The position numbers and the translations under genes were made by a program. The notes below the pieces were generated by a model, which worked only from the letters and a program-made list of their open reading frames with translations, searched no databases and was not told the origin of the DNA. A DNA stretch of 64,000 nucleotides from Phocoena phocoena (lineage: Eukaryota > Chordata > Mammalia > Artiodactyla > Phocoenidae): contig NC_089230.1 in assembly GCF_963924675.1 (NCBI RefSeq), forward strand, positions 72,655,223-72,719,222, written 5' to 3'. The first letter of the stretch is position 1. The number at the start of each line of letters is the position of its first letter. Shown piece after piece: positions 34,182-44,699 of the stretch.

Positions 34182-35052
34182 TCATTTTTCCCTTGTTGCT
34201 TTCAATAATTTTTCTTTGTCTTTAATTTTGGTCAATTTGATTACTCTGTGTCTCCGTGTGTTTCTCCTTGGGTTTATCCTGCCTGCATCTCTCTGCACTT
34301 CCTGGACTTGGATGGCTATTTCCTTTCCCATGTTAGGGAAGTTTTTGACTATAATCTCTTCAAATATTTTCTTGGGTCCTTTCTCTCTCTCTTCTTCTGG
34401 GACCTCTATAATGCGCATTTTGGTGCATTTAATGTTGTCCCAAAGGCCTCTTAGGTTGTCTTCATTTCTTTTCATTCTTTTTCTTATGTTCTGCAGCAGT
34501 GAATTCCACCATTCGCTCTTCCAGGTCACTTATCTGTTCTTCTGCCTCAGTTATTGTGCTATTGATTCCTTCTAGTATATTTTTCATTTCAGTTATTGCA
34601 TTATTCATCTCTGTTTGTTTGTTCTTTAATTCTTCTAGGTCTTTGTTAAACATTTCTTGCATCTTCTCGATCTTTGCCTCCATTCTTTTTCCGAGGTCCT
34701 GAATCATCTTCACTGTCATTATTCTGAATACTTTTTCTGGAAGTTTGGCTATCTCCACTTCATTCAGTTGCTTTTCTGGGTTTTTTTTTTTTTTTTTTTT
34801 TTTTGCGGTATGCGGGCCTCTCACTGTTGTGGCCTCTCCCGTTGCGGAGCACAGGCTCCGGACGCGCAGGCCCAGCGGCCATGGCTCACGGGCCCAGCCG
34901 CTCCGCGGCACGTGGGATCCTCCCGGACCGGGGCACGAACCCGTGTCCCCTGCATCGGCAGGCGGACTCTCAACCACTGCGCCACCAGGGAAGCCCTTTT
35001 CTGGGGTTTTATCGTGTTCCTTCATCTGGTATATAGTCCTCTGCCTTTTCAT
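34182..35052 (-). pseudogene. L1 ORF1 relic carrying an in-frame SINE
   Basis: ATG at 35,052 (complement) opens a 196-codon frame ending at 34,462. It consists of the first 19 ORF1 codons, then a CHR SINE plus TSD read through in frame (225 bp, exactly 75 codons), then ORF1 coiled-coil text (KIEKMQEMFNKDLEELKNKQ, EAEEQISDLEERMVEF). Beyond a frameshift near 34,480-34,500 the ORF1 C-terminal half continues in another frame to about 34,182 (INPRRNTRRHRVIKLTKIK). No promoter is left upstream, so expression is doubtful. Confidence 0.85.
34781..34995 (-). mobile_element. CHR-type SINE, short form, in L1 ORF1
   Basis: Reverse short form with a T run at 34,781-34,803. Perfect 10-bp TSD CTTTTCTGGG at 34,771-34,780 and 34,996-35,005. 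Same orientation as the host L1; SINE plus duplication is 225 bp, a multiple of three. Confidence 0.96.
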
Positions 35053-35472
35053 TTTGTCTATCTTTCTGTGAATGTGTTTTTTGTTCCACAGGCTGCAGGA
35101 TTGTAGTTCTTCTTCTTTAGTGCCCTTTTTGAATTGATATTCTTCATACCCCCTTTTTCCTCCTCTGCTGATTTATAAGCTATAGATTGTATTTCTGCCT
35201 TTTTGGTGATTACTCGTAAATGTTTACATATATGCAAATAATTCTAACAAAGACTACTTTTTTAGTACTTCTATCTTCCTCTCAAATATCAGATTCTCAT
35301 TGTAATTTACCTATTCAGCCATCCCATCTACAATCATGTTACTGTTATCTAGAATTTTATTTTTCCTTTTTAAAGGCAAAATTATTATGTTTAAATAGTC
35401 AATTACATTTAAGAGGTCCTTTTATCATTTTCTGAGCTAACAATTGTTTCCTCATTCCATGTCTCCACTCTT

Positions 35473-35681
35473 TATTTATTTTTTTTTTTTGCGGTACATG
35501 CGCCTGTCACTGTTGTGGCCTCTCCCGTTGTGGAGCACAGGCTCTCGATGCGCAGGCTCAGCGGCCATAGTTCACGGGCCTAGCTGCTCCGCGGCATGTG
35601 GGATCCTCCTGGATCAGGGCACAAACCCATGTCCCCTGCATCGGTAGGCGGACTCTCAACCACTGTGCCACCAGGGAAGCC
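35473..35681 (-). mobile_element. CHR-type SINE, short form
   Basis: Reverse short form, T-rich tail from 35,473. Perfect 16-bp TSD CCATGTCTCCACTCTT at 35,457-35,472 and 35,682-35,697. Confidence 0.96.
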
Positions 35682-36408
35682 CCATGTCTCCACTCTTAAT
35701 CCAGTGTTATTAATACATGTATAATTTAGAAAAAGTCTGAAGGGGGTAAACTCTTTCTGAGTATGTCTTTCTTCTTTTCATTTTACCTCACTTTTTAATA
35801 ATAGTTTTGCCACATAAACAATTTGAATTTGGCAGCTATGTTCCTTTAGCACTTTAATGATATTATCCTATCATTTTCTACCATCCATGGCTGCTGAGGA
35901 AAAATTTGTTACCAGTTTCAAAGTATTTCCTTTGAATACAATTTACCTTTTTCCCTTGGTAGCTTTATTATAAATAAGTAATCTTATTTTTTCTTTGATG
36001 TTCAACAGTATCACCATGATACATCTCACTTTGAATTTATTTTACCTGCTTGCTATTCATAGTGTACTTTTGTTATGAGAACTCACTTTTTCTTTTTCAG
36101 TTCAGCTATTATTTCTTCAAATGTTATTTTTCCTCTATTCTCTTCTTCTGGAACTTCTATTAGACATGTGTTAGAGCTGCTATACATAAGCTACTGTCTC
36201 AACTGCTCTTTCATATACGTCATCTCTCTTTCACTCTGAGCAAACTCTTCAGTACCATCTTTCAATATGCTAATTCTCTCTTTGACTAGGTCCAACCTAG
36301 AGGTTATCCTACTTTTAGAGTTTTTCATTTCAATGACTATCCCTTATTTTCATAATTTTTGAATGTTTATTTTCTCATGTCTGTTTAATTTTTGCCTTAT
36401 CACATTTT

Positions 36409-36619
36409 TTTTTTTTTTTTTTTTATGCCGTACGTGGGCCTCTCACTGTTGTGGCCTCTCCCATTGTGGAGCACAGGCTCTGGATGCGTAGGCTCAGTGG
36501 CCATGGCTCACAGGCCCAGCCGCTCCGCGGCATGTGGGATCCTCCCAGACCGGGGCACAAACTCATGTCCCCTGCATCGGCAGGCAGACTCTCAACCACT
36601 GCACCACCAGGGAAGCCCA
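36409..36619 (-). mobile_element. CHR-type SINE, short form
   Basis: Reverse short form. Perfect 14-bp TSD CCTTATCACATTTT at 36,395-36,408 and 36,620-36,633. Somewhat more diverged than its neighbours (for example TACGTGGGCC at the 3' end). Confidence 0.95.
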
Positions 36620-37267
36620 CCTTATCACATTTTGATTGTTTTTTCCGTTGTTATTCAGATTCCTTCATTTAGCTCTTAGAGAATTCTACATATATTCATT
36701 TTCAAGTTGTTGTCTAACTGATACGAAATACTGTTTTAATCTGAGGTTAATCTGTGTCCCATTGTTGATTTTGTTAGATGACCTTCTGAGATCAAATTTC
36801 TTGATGCACTGTAGAGGTTTGGCCATATTTCTGAAATTAAATTTCCTCATGTATGGTAAAATTTTGGTTTGTAGACTCATTTTGAATACAAAGTTTTTCA
36901 GTTTCATTTTTTCTCAATCTCTTAGCTATTTATTTGCTTTTTTTATTACATTTCATCTAGAATTTCTATATGTTTGAAATGGGTGGCATGGGGAAATAGG
37001 TTCTCACCAGTTTATTCTGTCATGTGTCATCTCTTTTTCTATATTAATACTAAGGTAAATTCCTCCAAACATCACAGAGATTGTGTTTAGAGATGTTAAA
37101 ACTTTAAATTAATTTGGGAAGAATTGATACCATATTAGACTTTCCAACCAAGAACAAGGACCTTGTGAATTTCTATTTGGTCAGGTCTTCTTTTCTGTCT
37201 CTCAGTAAACTTTCATATTCTAATGCCTTCTGGAATAGTTAAATCTGTAGTACTCAAAAAAGTTCTT

Positions 37268-38725
37268 TTTATTTATTTATTTTTTGATGAACAACAGAGC
37301 AATAGATTTTATTACACTTGTCTTAGTGATTAGTATTTTAACATTACAAAAATGTATGTCCCCTTTTAAAAAATTCAGATAATACAAATATGCACAAACT
37401 AAAGGGCATACATTATTTCCTTCTTCTCCAGTCCCTTGTTCTTTCCTAGAATTAATTCTTTTATTTTATTTTTTAAAACATCTTTATTGGAGTATAATTG
37501 CTATACAATATTGTGTTAGTTTCTGCTGTATAACAAAGTGAATCAGCTATATGTATACATATATCCCCATATCCCCTCCCTCTTGTGCCACCCTCCCACC
37601 CTCCCTATCCCACCCCTCTAGGTGGTCACAAAGCACCGAGCTGATCTCCCTGTGCTATGTGGCTGCTTCCCACTAGCTATTTATTTTACATTTAGTAGTG
37701 TATATATGTCAATGCTACTCTCTCACTTAGTCCCAGCTTACCCTTCCCCCTCCCTGTGTCCTCAAGTCCATTCTCTACGTCTGCATCTTTATTCCTGTAC
37801 TGTCCCTAGGTTCTTCAGAACCATTTTTTTTAGATTCCATATATATGTGTTAGCATACAGTATTTGTTTTTCTCTTTCTGGCTTACTTGGTTCTGTATGA
37901 CAGACTCTAGGTCCATCACCTCACTACAAATAACTTAATTTTGTTTCTTTTTATGGCTGAGCAATATTCCATTGTATATATGTGCCACATCTTCTTTATC
38001 CATTCATCTGTTGATAGACACTTAGGTTGCTTCCATGTCCTGGCTATTGTAAACAGTGCTGCAATGAACACTGTGGAACATGTCTCTTTTTGAATTGTGG
38101 TTTTCTCAGGGTATGCGTCTAGTAGTAGGATTGCTGTGTCATATGGTAGTTCTATTTTTAGTTTTTTAAGGAACCTCCATACTGTTCTCCATAGTGGCTG
38201 GATCAATTTACATTCCCACCAACAGTGCAAGAGGGTTCCCTTTTCTCCACACCCTCTCCAGCATTTTTTTTTTTGTAGATTTTTTGATGATGGCCATTCT
38301 TACTGGTATGTGGTGATACCTCATTGTGGTTTCGATTTGCATTTTTCTAATAATTAGTGATGTTGCACATCCTTTCACATTTTGGTGGCAATCTGTATAT
38401 CTTCTTTGGAGAGATGTCTGTTTAGGTCTTCTGCCCATTTTGGGGTTGGGTTGTTTGTTTTTTTGATACTGAGCTGCATGAGCTGCTTTTATGTTTTGGA
38501 GATTAATCCTTTGTCAGTTGCTTCATTGGCACATATTTTCTCCCATTCTGAGCGTTGTCTTTTCATCTTGTTTATGATTTCCTTTGCTGTGCAAAAGCTT
38601 TTAAGTTTCATTAGGTCCCATTTGTATATTTTTGTTTTTATTTCCATTTCACTAAGAGGTGGGTTAAAAAGGACCTTGCTGTGATTTATGTCATAGAACG
38701 TTCTGCCTATATTTTCCTCTAAGAG
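37268..38725 (-). mobile_element. 5'-truncated L1 with a probable 3' transduction
   Basis: L1 3' UTR and ORF2 C-terminus in reverse (about 37,475-38,725). Readable ORF2 pieces: [40 protein letters not shown]. Its A tail is the T-rich run at 37,459-37,474. Beyond that tail lies 173 bp of non-L1 DNA (37,286-37,458), then a second A tail (T/A run 37,268-37,285), then the TSD. TSD TCAAAAAAGTTCTT (37,254-37,267) and TCAAAACAGTTCTT (38,726-38,739), one mismatch. An AATAAA (37,308-37,313, minus strand) lies 22 nt before the second tail. Confidence 0.85.
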
Positions 38726-38739
38726 TCAAAACAGTTCTT

Positions 38740-39637
38740 GATCAATGTTGCTAACTTAAGATTCCTAGAATGTATCCAGTACGCAGGAACATTCAGACTT
38801 GAGGTGATATTTCTCCTCATTCCCTACAAGGTCTCTTCTATCAATTAATACCACTCGTTATTTGTTTTTTACTGTGTAAGGATGCTATCATCAGTGCTTC
38901 ATGCTCTGTGAGGACATGAGTCCATTTCTCTCCCTGGGATTGCTAGCTGTTCTGATAATTTAGAGCTACATCTTCTTGGACTCATTTCCTACAGTCATCT
39001 GTTTCCTTTTTCAAGGACGATGTCAAGGCCCAACGCCAGAAACACATGACCATAAGCCAAGAACAGAAGTGCTCTATAAGCTAGAGCAGCAGAGGTAGTT
39101 GATGGAAGGTGTGTGTGGGTGTGAGTGTGTGTGTATTTGTCCATATTAAGGACACCTGCTTATAAGTCTCCAGAGAAAAGAATTGTTTCTCATAATTGTT
39201 GAGCTCTACTTCCCCTCTGTTGCATATTGTTGATTATAAAGTATTTGTTCTGAATACTAATTATCTGGTTGGGGGTGGGGGGAACTATAGCATTCCAAGA
39301 AATAAATATACCATTATGTTCATATTTAATCCATTTAAATTTGACTGTTTATTTATTTAGCAATGGGAACTTCCAAATGCTTTTGAGTACCAGCATGTCA
39401 TGCTTGAACCTAATTAACTCCTTTCATTTTAATTTACTTATGTCATGTCTGCTATCTTCAAAAGAAATGTCACTTGGCCTACCACTCACCAAGGAAAAAT
39501 AGATTTAAAATATAGATAGCTTGTTCTGAGATTTGCCCATAAAACATTTACAAAATGGAATAATTTCTGAACTGCTGACAAACAATATCTTATATTTGAT
39601 ATATGTGTGTACATAAATAATGCTTTCTTTCCAAATT
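38740..39637. other. Unique sequence, nothing recognised
   Basis: Contains a GT-rich patch (39,108-39,135) and a G-rich patch GGTTGGGGGTGGGGGG at 39,268-39,283. A 77-codon open frame at 39,269-39,502 has no motif. Confidence 0.35.
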
Positions 39638-39650
39638 AAAATCCTAAACA

Positions 39651-39999
39651 AATATCGTATATTAACGCATATATGTGGAATCTAGAAAAATGGTACAGAT
39701 GAACCAGTTTGCAAGGCAGAAATAGAGACACAGATGTAGAGAACAAACATATGCACACCAAGGGAGGAAAGTGGGGGTGGGGTGGGGGGATGAACTGGGA
39801 GATTGGGATTGACATATATACACTAATATGTTTAAAATAGGTAACTAATAAGAACCTGCTGTAGAGCACAGGGAACTCCACTTTGCTGTACAGTAGAAAC
39901 TAATACAACATTGTAAAACAACCATACCCCAATTAAAATAAAAATCTGGGGCAAAAAAATAACAAAGGAAAGTTTAGTACTTCATAAATCCAAAAAAAG
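39651..39999 (+). mobile_element. 5'-truncated L1 3' UTR with short 3' transduction
   Basis: L1 3' UTR from 'tatgtggaatctagaaaaat' to 'ccccaattaaaataaaaa' at about 39,944. Some 47 bp of non-L1 DNA (39,945-39,991) and a second A run (39,992-39,999) follow before the TSD. Perfect 13-bp TSD AAAATCCTAAACA at 39,638-39,650 and 40,000-40,012. A G-rich patch (GTGGGGGTGGGGTGGGGGG) lies at 39,770-39,788. Confidence 0.9.
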
Positions 40000-40215
40000 A
40001 AAATCCTAAACAGTATCAAAATTTCAAGATCTACAAAATTCCTGTTGACAACGATAACAACAACGAAAACCAAATCAAAACAAAACAAAATCTCATTAGA
40101 TCGGAAGGACTAAACCATATTGTCTTGAAATGAAATGTGTGCTACGTGGGTCATCTCTTTAGGCACCGGAAAATCAATTTCCCATAAGATAAAATAGTTT
40201 CAATCAAGCATTTTT

Positions 40216-40575
40216 TTCTTTTTTTTAAAATTTATTTATTTATATTTATTTTTGCCTGCATTGAGCTTTCACTGCTGTGTGCAGGCTTTCTCTAGTTGCA
40301 GAGAACGGAAGCTACACTTTGTCACGGTGCACGGGCTTCTCATTGCAGTGGCTTCTCTTGTTGCAGATCACGGGCTCTAGATGCATGGGCTTCTGTAGTT
40401 GTGGCGCACAGGCTCAGTAGTTGTGGCTCAAGGGCTCTAGAGCGCAGGCTCAGTAGTTGTGGTGCATGGGCTTAGGTACTCCGTGGTATGTGGGGTCTTC
40501 CTGGACCGGAGCATGAACCTGTGTCCCCTGCATTGGCAGTCTGGTTCTTAACCACTGCACCACCAGGGAAGTCCC
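40216..40575 (-). mobile_element. CHR-type SINE, full-length long form (360 bp)
   Basis: Longest SINE in the window. In reverse it shows an A/T-rich tail, the 'ctttcactgctgtgtgcagg' tail-side body, two or three repeats of a 'gctcagtagttgtgg' unit and the tRNA-like head. Perfect 15-bp TSD CAATCAAGCATTTTT at 40,201-40,215 and 40,576-40,590. It keeps internal repeats that the short forms have lost. Confidence 0.95.
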
Positions 40576-40590
40576 CAATCAAGCATTTTT

Positions 40591-41057
40591 AATTAAACTA
40601 GTTTACAACAGAATCCCATTACCCCAATTAAAGGACTAAACATAGTATTTATAGACACTTCTTAATAACTTAAAAATAGATACCAACAATTACGCTTAAA
40701 ATTCCACATTAAAACAAAAATCCTAAGATCCAGTAGGCTAAAGTGAGTTATTATAAGTAGGAACTTCGGAGATGTTGGTCGTTCCTTGCTGATTACACCA
40801 TGCAACTCTTTCAAGCGTCATGAGAAGACAAACCAAGATTTAGAACATTCCTTTGGCTGAATTATGTCCTTGTAATTTGCTACACATCACTCAATTAAAA
40901 CAAAAAGCCTTGAATTATTACAATAATAATCTGAATCTTTGAGTTCAAGAAATGAATTCTGTCCTATGAAAATCATTAAAGCAAAAAGCAATAAATATGT
41001 TATAATATTTTTGAGACTAGGTCGTTAATAATCAACCACAGAAAATTCCCAGTTCAG
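40591..41057. other. Unique AT-rich sequence
   Basis: No recognised repeat or gene feature. Confidence 0.35.
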
Positions 41058-41072
41058 AAACCAGCTTTTCAA

Positions 41073-41288
41073 TACCCACTGCTATATTTAAAATGGATAA
41101 CCAATAAGGACCTACTGTATAGCCCAGGGAACTCTGCTCAATGTTATGTGGCAGCCTGGATGGAAGGGGAGTTCAGGCGAGAATGGATACATGTATATGT
41201 ATGGCTGAGTCACTTTGCCGTGCACCTGAAGCTATCACAACATTGTTAATTGGCTTTATTTTAATATAAAATTAAAAGTTTAAAAAAA
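41073..41288 (+). mobile_element. 5'-truncated L1 3' UTR
   Basis: 'ggataaccaataaggaccta', 'cagggaactctgctcaatgt', 'gtgcacctgaagctatcaca' and an A-rich end. TSD AAACCAGCTTTTCAA (41,058-41,072) and AAACCAGTTTTTCAA (41,289-41,303), one mismatch. Confidence 0.9.
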
Positions 41289-41303
41289 AAACCAGTTTTT
41301 CAA

Positions 41304-41719
41304 GAATAAAAAGAATCCACTTTTAAATATATTTTAAGTGTATCTTTCATTCTCAAAAACCAGAAAATATGTGAGTCCATAGCTATTGCTCTAGGTTCTG
41401 CAATGTTCCTTCAACATTCCTTCAGAGGATTTAAAAGGATTTAAATTTTAATGGAATGAAATTTAATAAAACTGTTCTTCATTGCAAAATGCCAGTAATT
41501 GGAATTGCTACTGTAACACAAGCTTTCAGCTTTTCATCCAACTTTTCATTACTGAAGGATTTGATAGTAGCACTTTTTCAAGTCACCACTTTCATCCTTA
41601 AATATCAACTTTCTTTATTTCAACTCATTCTAACATCTTACCCAGCTCTTTCTCATTCCTAATCATAGCAGCCCAGTTAATCATAAACATGATACAAAAG
41701 AGAAGTAACAAGTAGGTTC
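41304..41719. other. Unique sequence, nothing recognised
   Basis: A 68-codon open frame at 41,456-41,662 has no motif. Confidence 0.3.
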
Positions 41720-42370
41720 TGCAGATTCAAGAAAGCATGCCAAGTTGTGGATTTCTTCAGAGGACAATTTGAGTTATTGACTTCCAAACTCTCACCTCCT
41801 CTGTAATATCCTCCTCAGATTGTATCCATCATCTAGCTAACCAGTCTGATTCCAAGGAATTCATTATCTTTCATGGCTGACCATTTTGTTTTGAACTGTA
41901 CTAAAGTGACTATTCAAAGAGACTCCTGGATTTACATAAGGTCTATTCTGTCTTCTCCAAGACAGCACTTAACATTTTTGAACAAAACTATGACATCTAC
42001 CTACCCCCAAGTTACCTTCCCCTGTGTTAAGAATTGGCACATTCTTCAATTCCATTCCCTCACCCTTTCTTATCTGAGTATAGGCCAATTTGCCTATATC
42101 TCTCTTACAATGTGGCTTCCAGAACAAAATAAGTTTCAGACAGTCTGATCAGTGACAACTAAGATGGGGTTGCGACATCCCTATTGTAAATTCTATTCTT
42201 CTGGTTTAGCTCCTCAATATGGAATTTGCTTTTGGGGGAATGATATCAAATTGTTGTTTCATTTTGAATTTATAGTTAAAGTCTCTGGGCCTTTTTATCT
42301 GATGTGTTGTCAAGCTGGTCTCTTTAATACAATATTTATATTTTTGGACCTATATGAAGACGTTTTCATT
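41720..42370. repeat. Possible ancient CR1/L3-type relic
   Basis: Text such as 'caatttgcctatatctctct', 'acaatgtggcttccagaaca' and 'cagtctgatcagtgacaact' resembles the old CR1/L3 LINE 3' region. Two open frames (91 and 84 codons) run through it without a domain. From memory only, so low confidence. Confidence 0.3.
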
Positions 42371-42419
42371 GTTTTCTTTTGTACTAAAATTAACCCGCAA
42401 AAATAGAAACAGAAAAATA

Positions 42420-42790
42420 CTTAAATAGCCACAGTTCCACTAATCTAAACATATCAAATCAACCATTTAAATTTTTCCCTTAAGTCTTTCCTATATGCTT
42501 AGTAGTACTCCTATCATACATACCATTTTGTTATTTCATTTTATATTATGTTTCCATATTTCTAATACATGGATTCCAAGATTTCTATTTAAATCTTCTG
42601 CAGAATTTACTGTTAAGTTAATATACCACGATTTCATTAAGCATTTCCAGTTATTATTATAAATAGTCCTACTTACTTCCCAGGATTTTAAGGTTAGATG
42701 AACTCCTCTATGAATCTACAGTAAAATGGTCAAACTGCTTCCAAAATGTAAAGAGATGCATGTGCTAGGTTTCCCCTAACTCTGTAGGAA
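42420..42790 (-). repeat. Probable old L1 3' part
   Basis: 'ggtcaaactgcttccaaaat' preceded by 'ttattattataaatagtcct' follows the reversed end of L1 ORF2. A further piece may lie at 43,290-43,420 ('ttcaatcgctgaatcatctg', 'tctttgcccatttatatgtt'). Confidence 0.45.
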
Positions 42791-42989
42791 TGACCATCCC
42801 AAGGAATACCCTCTAAGTATTTAAGGATATCTTTGTTTCCCTCAAATTAATGCATGGATATTACAGATATTGGGTTTAACTTCTTAATTAGAAAATGAAG
42901 AGCAGTTATTATCCTTTTCTACCCTATGCAAAATTCCCTAGCAGTGTCGTGCAAGCATCTGTTTAACCTGGTCTCACCTGACCTTTCCT

Positions 42990-43215
42990 ACTCTCCTCTC
43001 TTCCTCCAGGCACAGTTAATAACCTCTACCTGTGTGTTCCAATAGCCTTTTGTACATGTGTCTGAGTAAGATATACAATTCGTCACATTGTTTCATAATT
43101 GAACTCTACATCTTTGTCTCTTACCTAGACTGAGATTTTCAAGGGAAGGATGAGGTCTTCATTTTTCTGTCACCAGTATGTACAAGTGTACCTGGCATAA
43201 AGAGTAAGTGTGTCG
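42990..43215 (+). repeat. L2 3' end relic
   Basis: 'cttacctagactgagatttt', 'agggaaggatgaggtcttca' and 'tacctggcataaagagtaag' follow the L2 3' end. Confidence 0.55.
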
Positions 43216-43446
43216 TGAAGGAACAGAGAAACATACCCATTCCATCTTGTCTGCAATGCTATTACCATTATAATGGTACCTTTTTTTCTTAAGATACATC
43301 CCATTGATTATTATTAATGTTGAATATTTTTCCATGCTTATTCAATCGCTGAATCATCTGTTGTGTGATTGTCTACGTTCTTTGCCCATTTATATGTTGG
43401 GATAGGCCTTTATATTGCCATCATCAATCTGAATGTCCATTTTCAT

Positions 43447-43665
43447 TTAACAAATGCTTATATCGCATTTATGATTTGCCAAGTGTTGCTCTAAGTGCTT
43501 GGCAAATATTAACCCATTTAATCCTTGCAAAACCCTTTGAGATAGGTGCTATTAGAGGCATAGAGAAATTAACTCACCTGTCCAAAGTCACACAGCTAAT
43601 AAAGGGTAGAGCCGGGATTTGAAACCAGGGACGTCAGAGTCCAGGGTCCTAATCCCTATATTATG
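43447..43665 (-). repeat. MIR-type SINE relic
   Basis: Nearly complete MIR in reverse: 'gctctaagtgcttggcaaat', 'cccatttaatccttgcaaaa', 'gagataggtgctattag', 'aaagtcacacagctaataaa', 'gccgggatttgaaaccaggg' and 'gagtccagggtcctaatccc'. Confidence 0.85.
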
Positions 43666-43684
43666 CTATCCCTATTCATATTTT

Positions 43685-43733
43685 AAAATTAAATTTTGTA
43701 ATATTTAATTTTGAAAAATTAAATTTTGTAATA
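43685..43733. repeat. Partial tandem duplication, 30-bp period
   Basis: AAAATTAAATTTTGTAATA occurs at 43,685-43,703 and again at 43,715-43,733. AT-rich. Confidence 0.85.
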
Positions 43734-44106
43734 CTGATTACTGTAACATAATCAATAACTAGTCTGTGGTTGTGCTATGTATTTTAGCTACTCTATTTTC
43801 AGTTGTACTAACATTCTGAAAATAACTTCAGTGTTTAGAGCTATCCAGACCAAAGCTGGATTATAATCTGGAGCCCCGTTCCCTCAAATCGGTTGGTTGT
43901 TTTTAGTGTTGATTTGCCTAGCCTGGCATCTGACACCTCAAAGTGGACCCCTCAAAGTGGTAGCCTCACACACTGATCCTTCGCTCCCCTGCCCCATGTG
44001 CAATCCTGATTGTGAAGATGTTATCTTTGTTTCCAGGATTTAATTCACTTTCCCTGCTAAGACTGAGACTCGTTTATCCATAGAACTGACTTTCTCCATA
44101 GCTTTT

Positions 44107-44242
44107 TTTTTTTAATATAAATTTATTTATTTATTTTTGGCTGCGTTGGGTCTTCGTTGCTGTGCATGGGCTTTCTCTAGCTGCGGTGAGCGGGGGCTAC
44201 TCTCCGTTGCAGTGCGCAGGCTTCTTATTGCGGTGCCTTTTT
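44107..44242 (-). mobile_element. CHR-type SINE, long form, head missing
   Basis: The tail side is clear (T run, 'aatttatttatttatttttg', 'gctgcgttgggtcttcgttg', 'gggctttctctagctgcggt', 'gcaggcttcttattgcggtg'), but the sequence leaves the SINE at about 44,242. The tRNA-like head is absent, consistent with 5' truncation during reverse transcription or a later deletion. No TSD found. Confidence 0.9.
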
Positions 44243-44699
44243 GCCAGCCTCCCCTGCTGGGAACTGTGCTGCTCCTCACCTGGACTTCCTGCTCACCACA
44301 TTCCAGCCACCTAAACACTAGGAGGCAGATTGCCCCTTCCACTGAGAAACCCCCCACTGGCTCGTCCCAACTATCAGACAGAACCCTGTGTCAGACAGTA
44401 AAACGTTTCCTTCGAGACTAAGGCCACCTCCCCTTTTGGGTGTCATGATCTTAAACTGCTACTTATACCCACAGAAAGCATAGAGTCTCCTAGAGTGTGA
44501 ATGCTGACCCCCAGCCTCCAAAGCACAGCACAGACACAAGCCAGACTCCCACCCACACCCACCCCACACCTCAGCATCCTCTGCCAATTCTTGGCTTATT
44601 TCCCATTAGCCACTGCCTCTCTGTAGGGATTCCAGCTATCCTCACTGTATTGAGAGAATGTTAGTCTCCTTTACATTTTGTTCTCTCATTTCAAAGCTT
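44243..44699. other. Unique sequence, CT-rich
   Basis: A 94-codon open frame (44,137-44,421) starts in the SINE and runs through this DNA; no motif. CA/CC-rich at 44,530-44,570. Confidence 0.35.

Larger units (their letters stand above)
32538..35195 (-). mobile_element. L1 fragment lacking its 3' end (5' UTR end to mid-ORF2)
   Basis: Reads on the minus strand from the end of an L1 5' UTR (about 35,195) through ORF1 and the ORF2 endonuclease. It stops abruptly at 32,538, just after the position equal to 27,842 of the full-length copy. ORF2 text: [68 protein letters not shown]. Missing 3' ends are unusual because L1s normally lose 5' ends. No TSD found; the break carries an 11-bp duplication. 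Confidence 0.85.
35216..37060 (-). mobile_element. Old L1M/HAL1-like 5' region relic
   Basis: Text such as 'ctattctcttcttctggaac', 'ttctattagacatgtgttag', 'tagagtttttcatttcaatg', 'ttcatttagctcttagagaa' and 'aagttgttgtctaactgata' matches the ORF1/5' part of an old L1 or HAL1 in reverse. Continues the element seen at 31,009-32,514 across the younger L1 insertion. Two SINEs lie inside. Boundaries approximate. Confidence 0.5.

Noticed and set aside
39768..39788. G-quadruplex-like G runs as a regulatory element
   Set aside because: Lies in the L1 3' UTR, where G-rich tracts are typical; no reason to assign a host function.
40216..40575. Internal repeats suggesting a CRISPR-like array
   Set aside because: The repeated 'gctcagtagttgtgg' units are the known internal structure of the long CHR SINE; the genome is mammalian.
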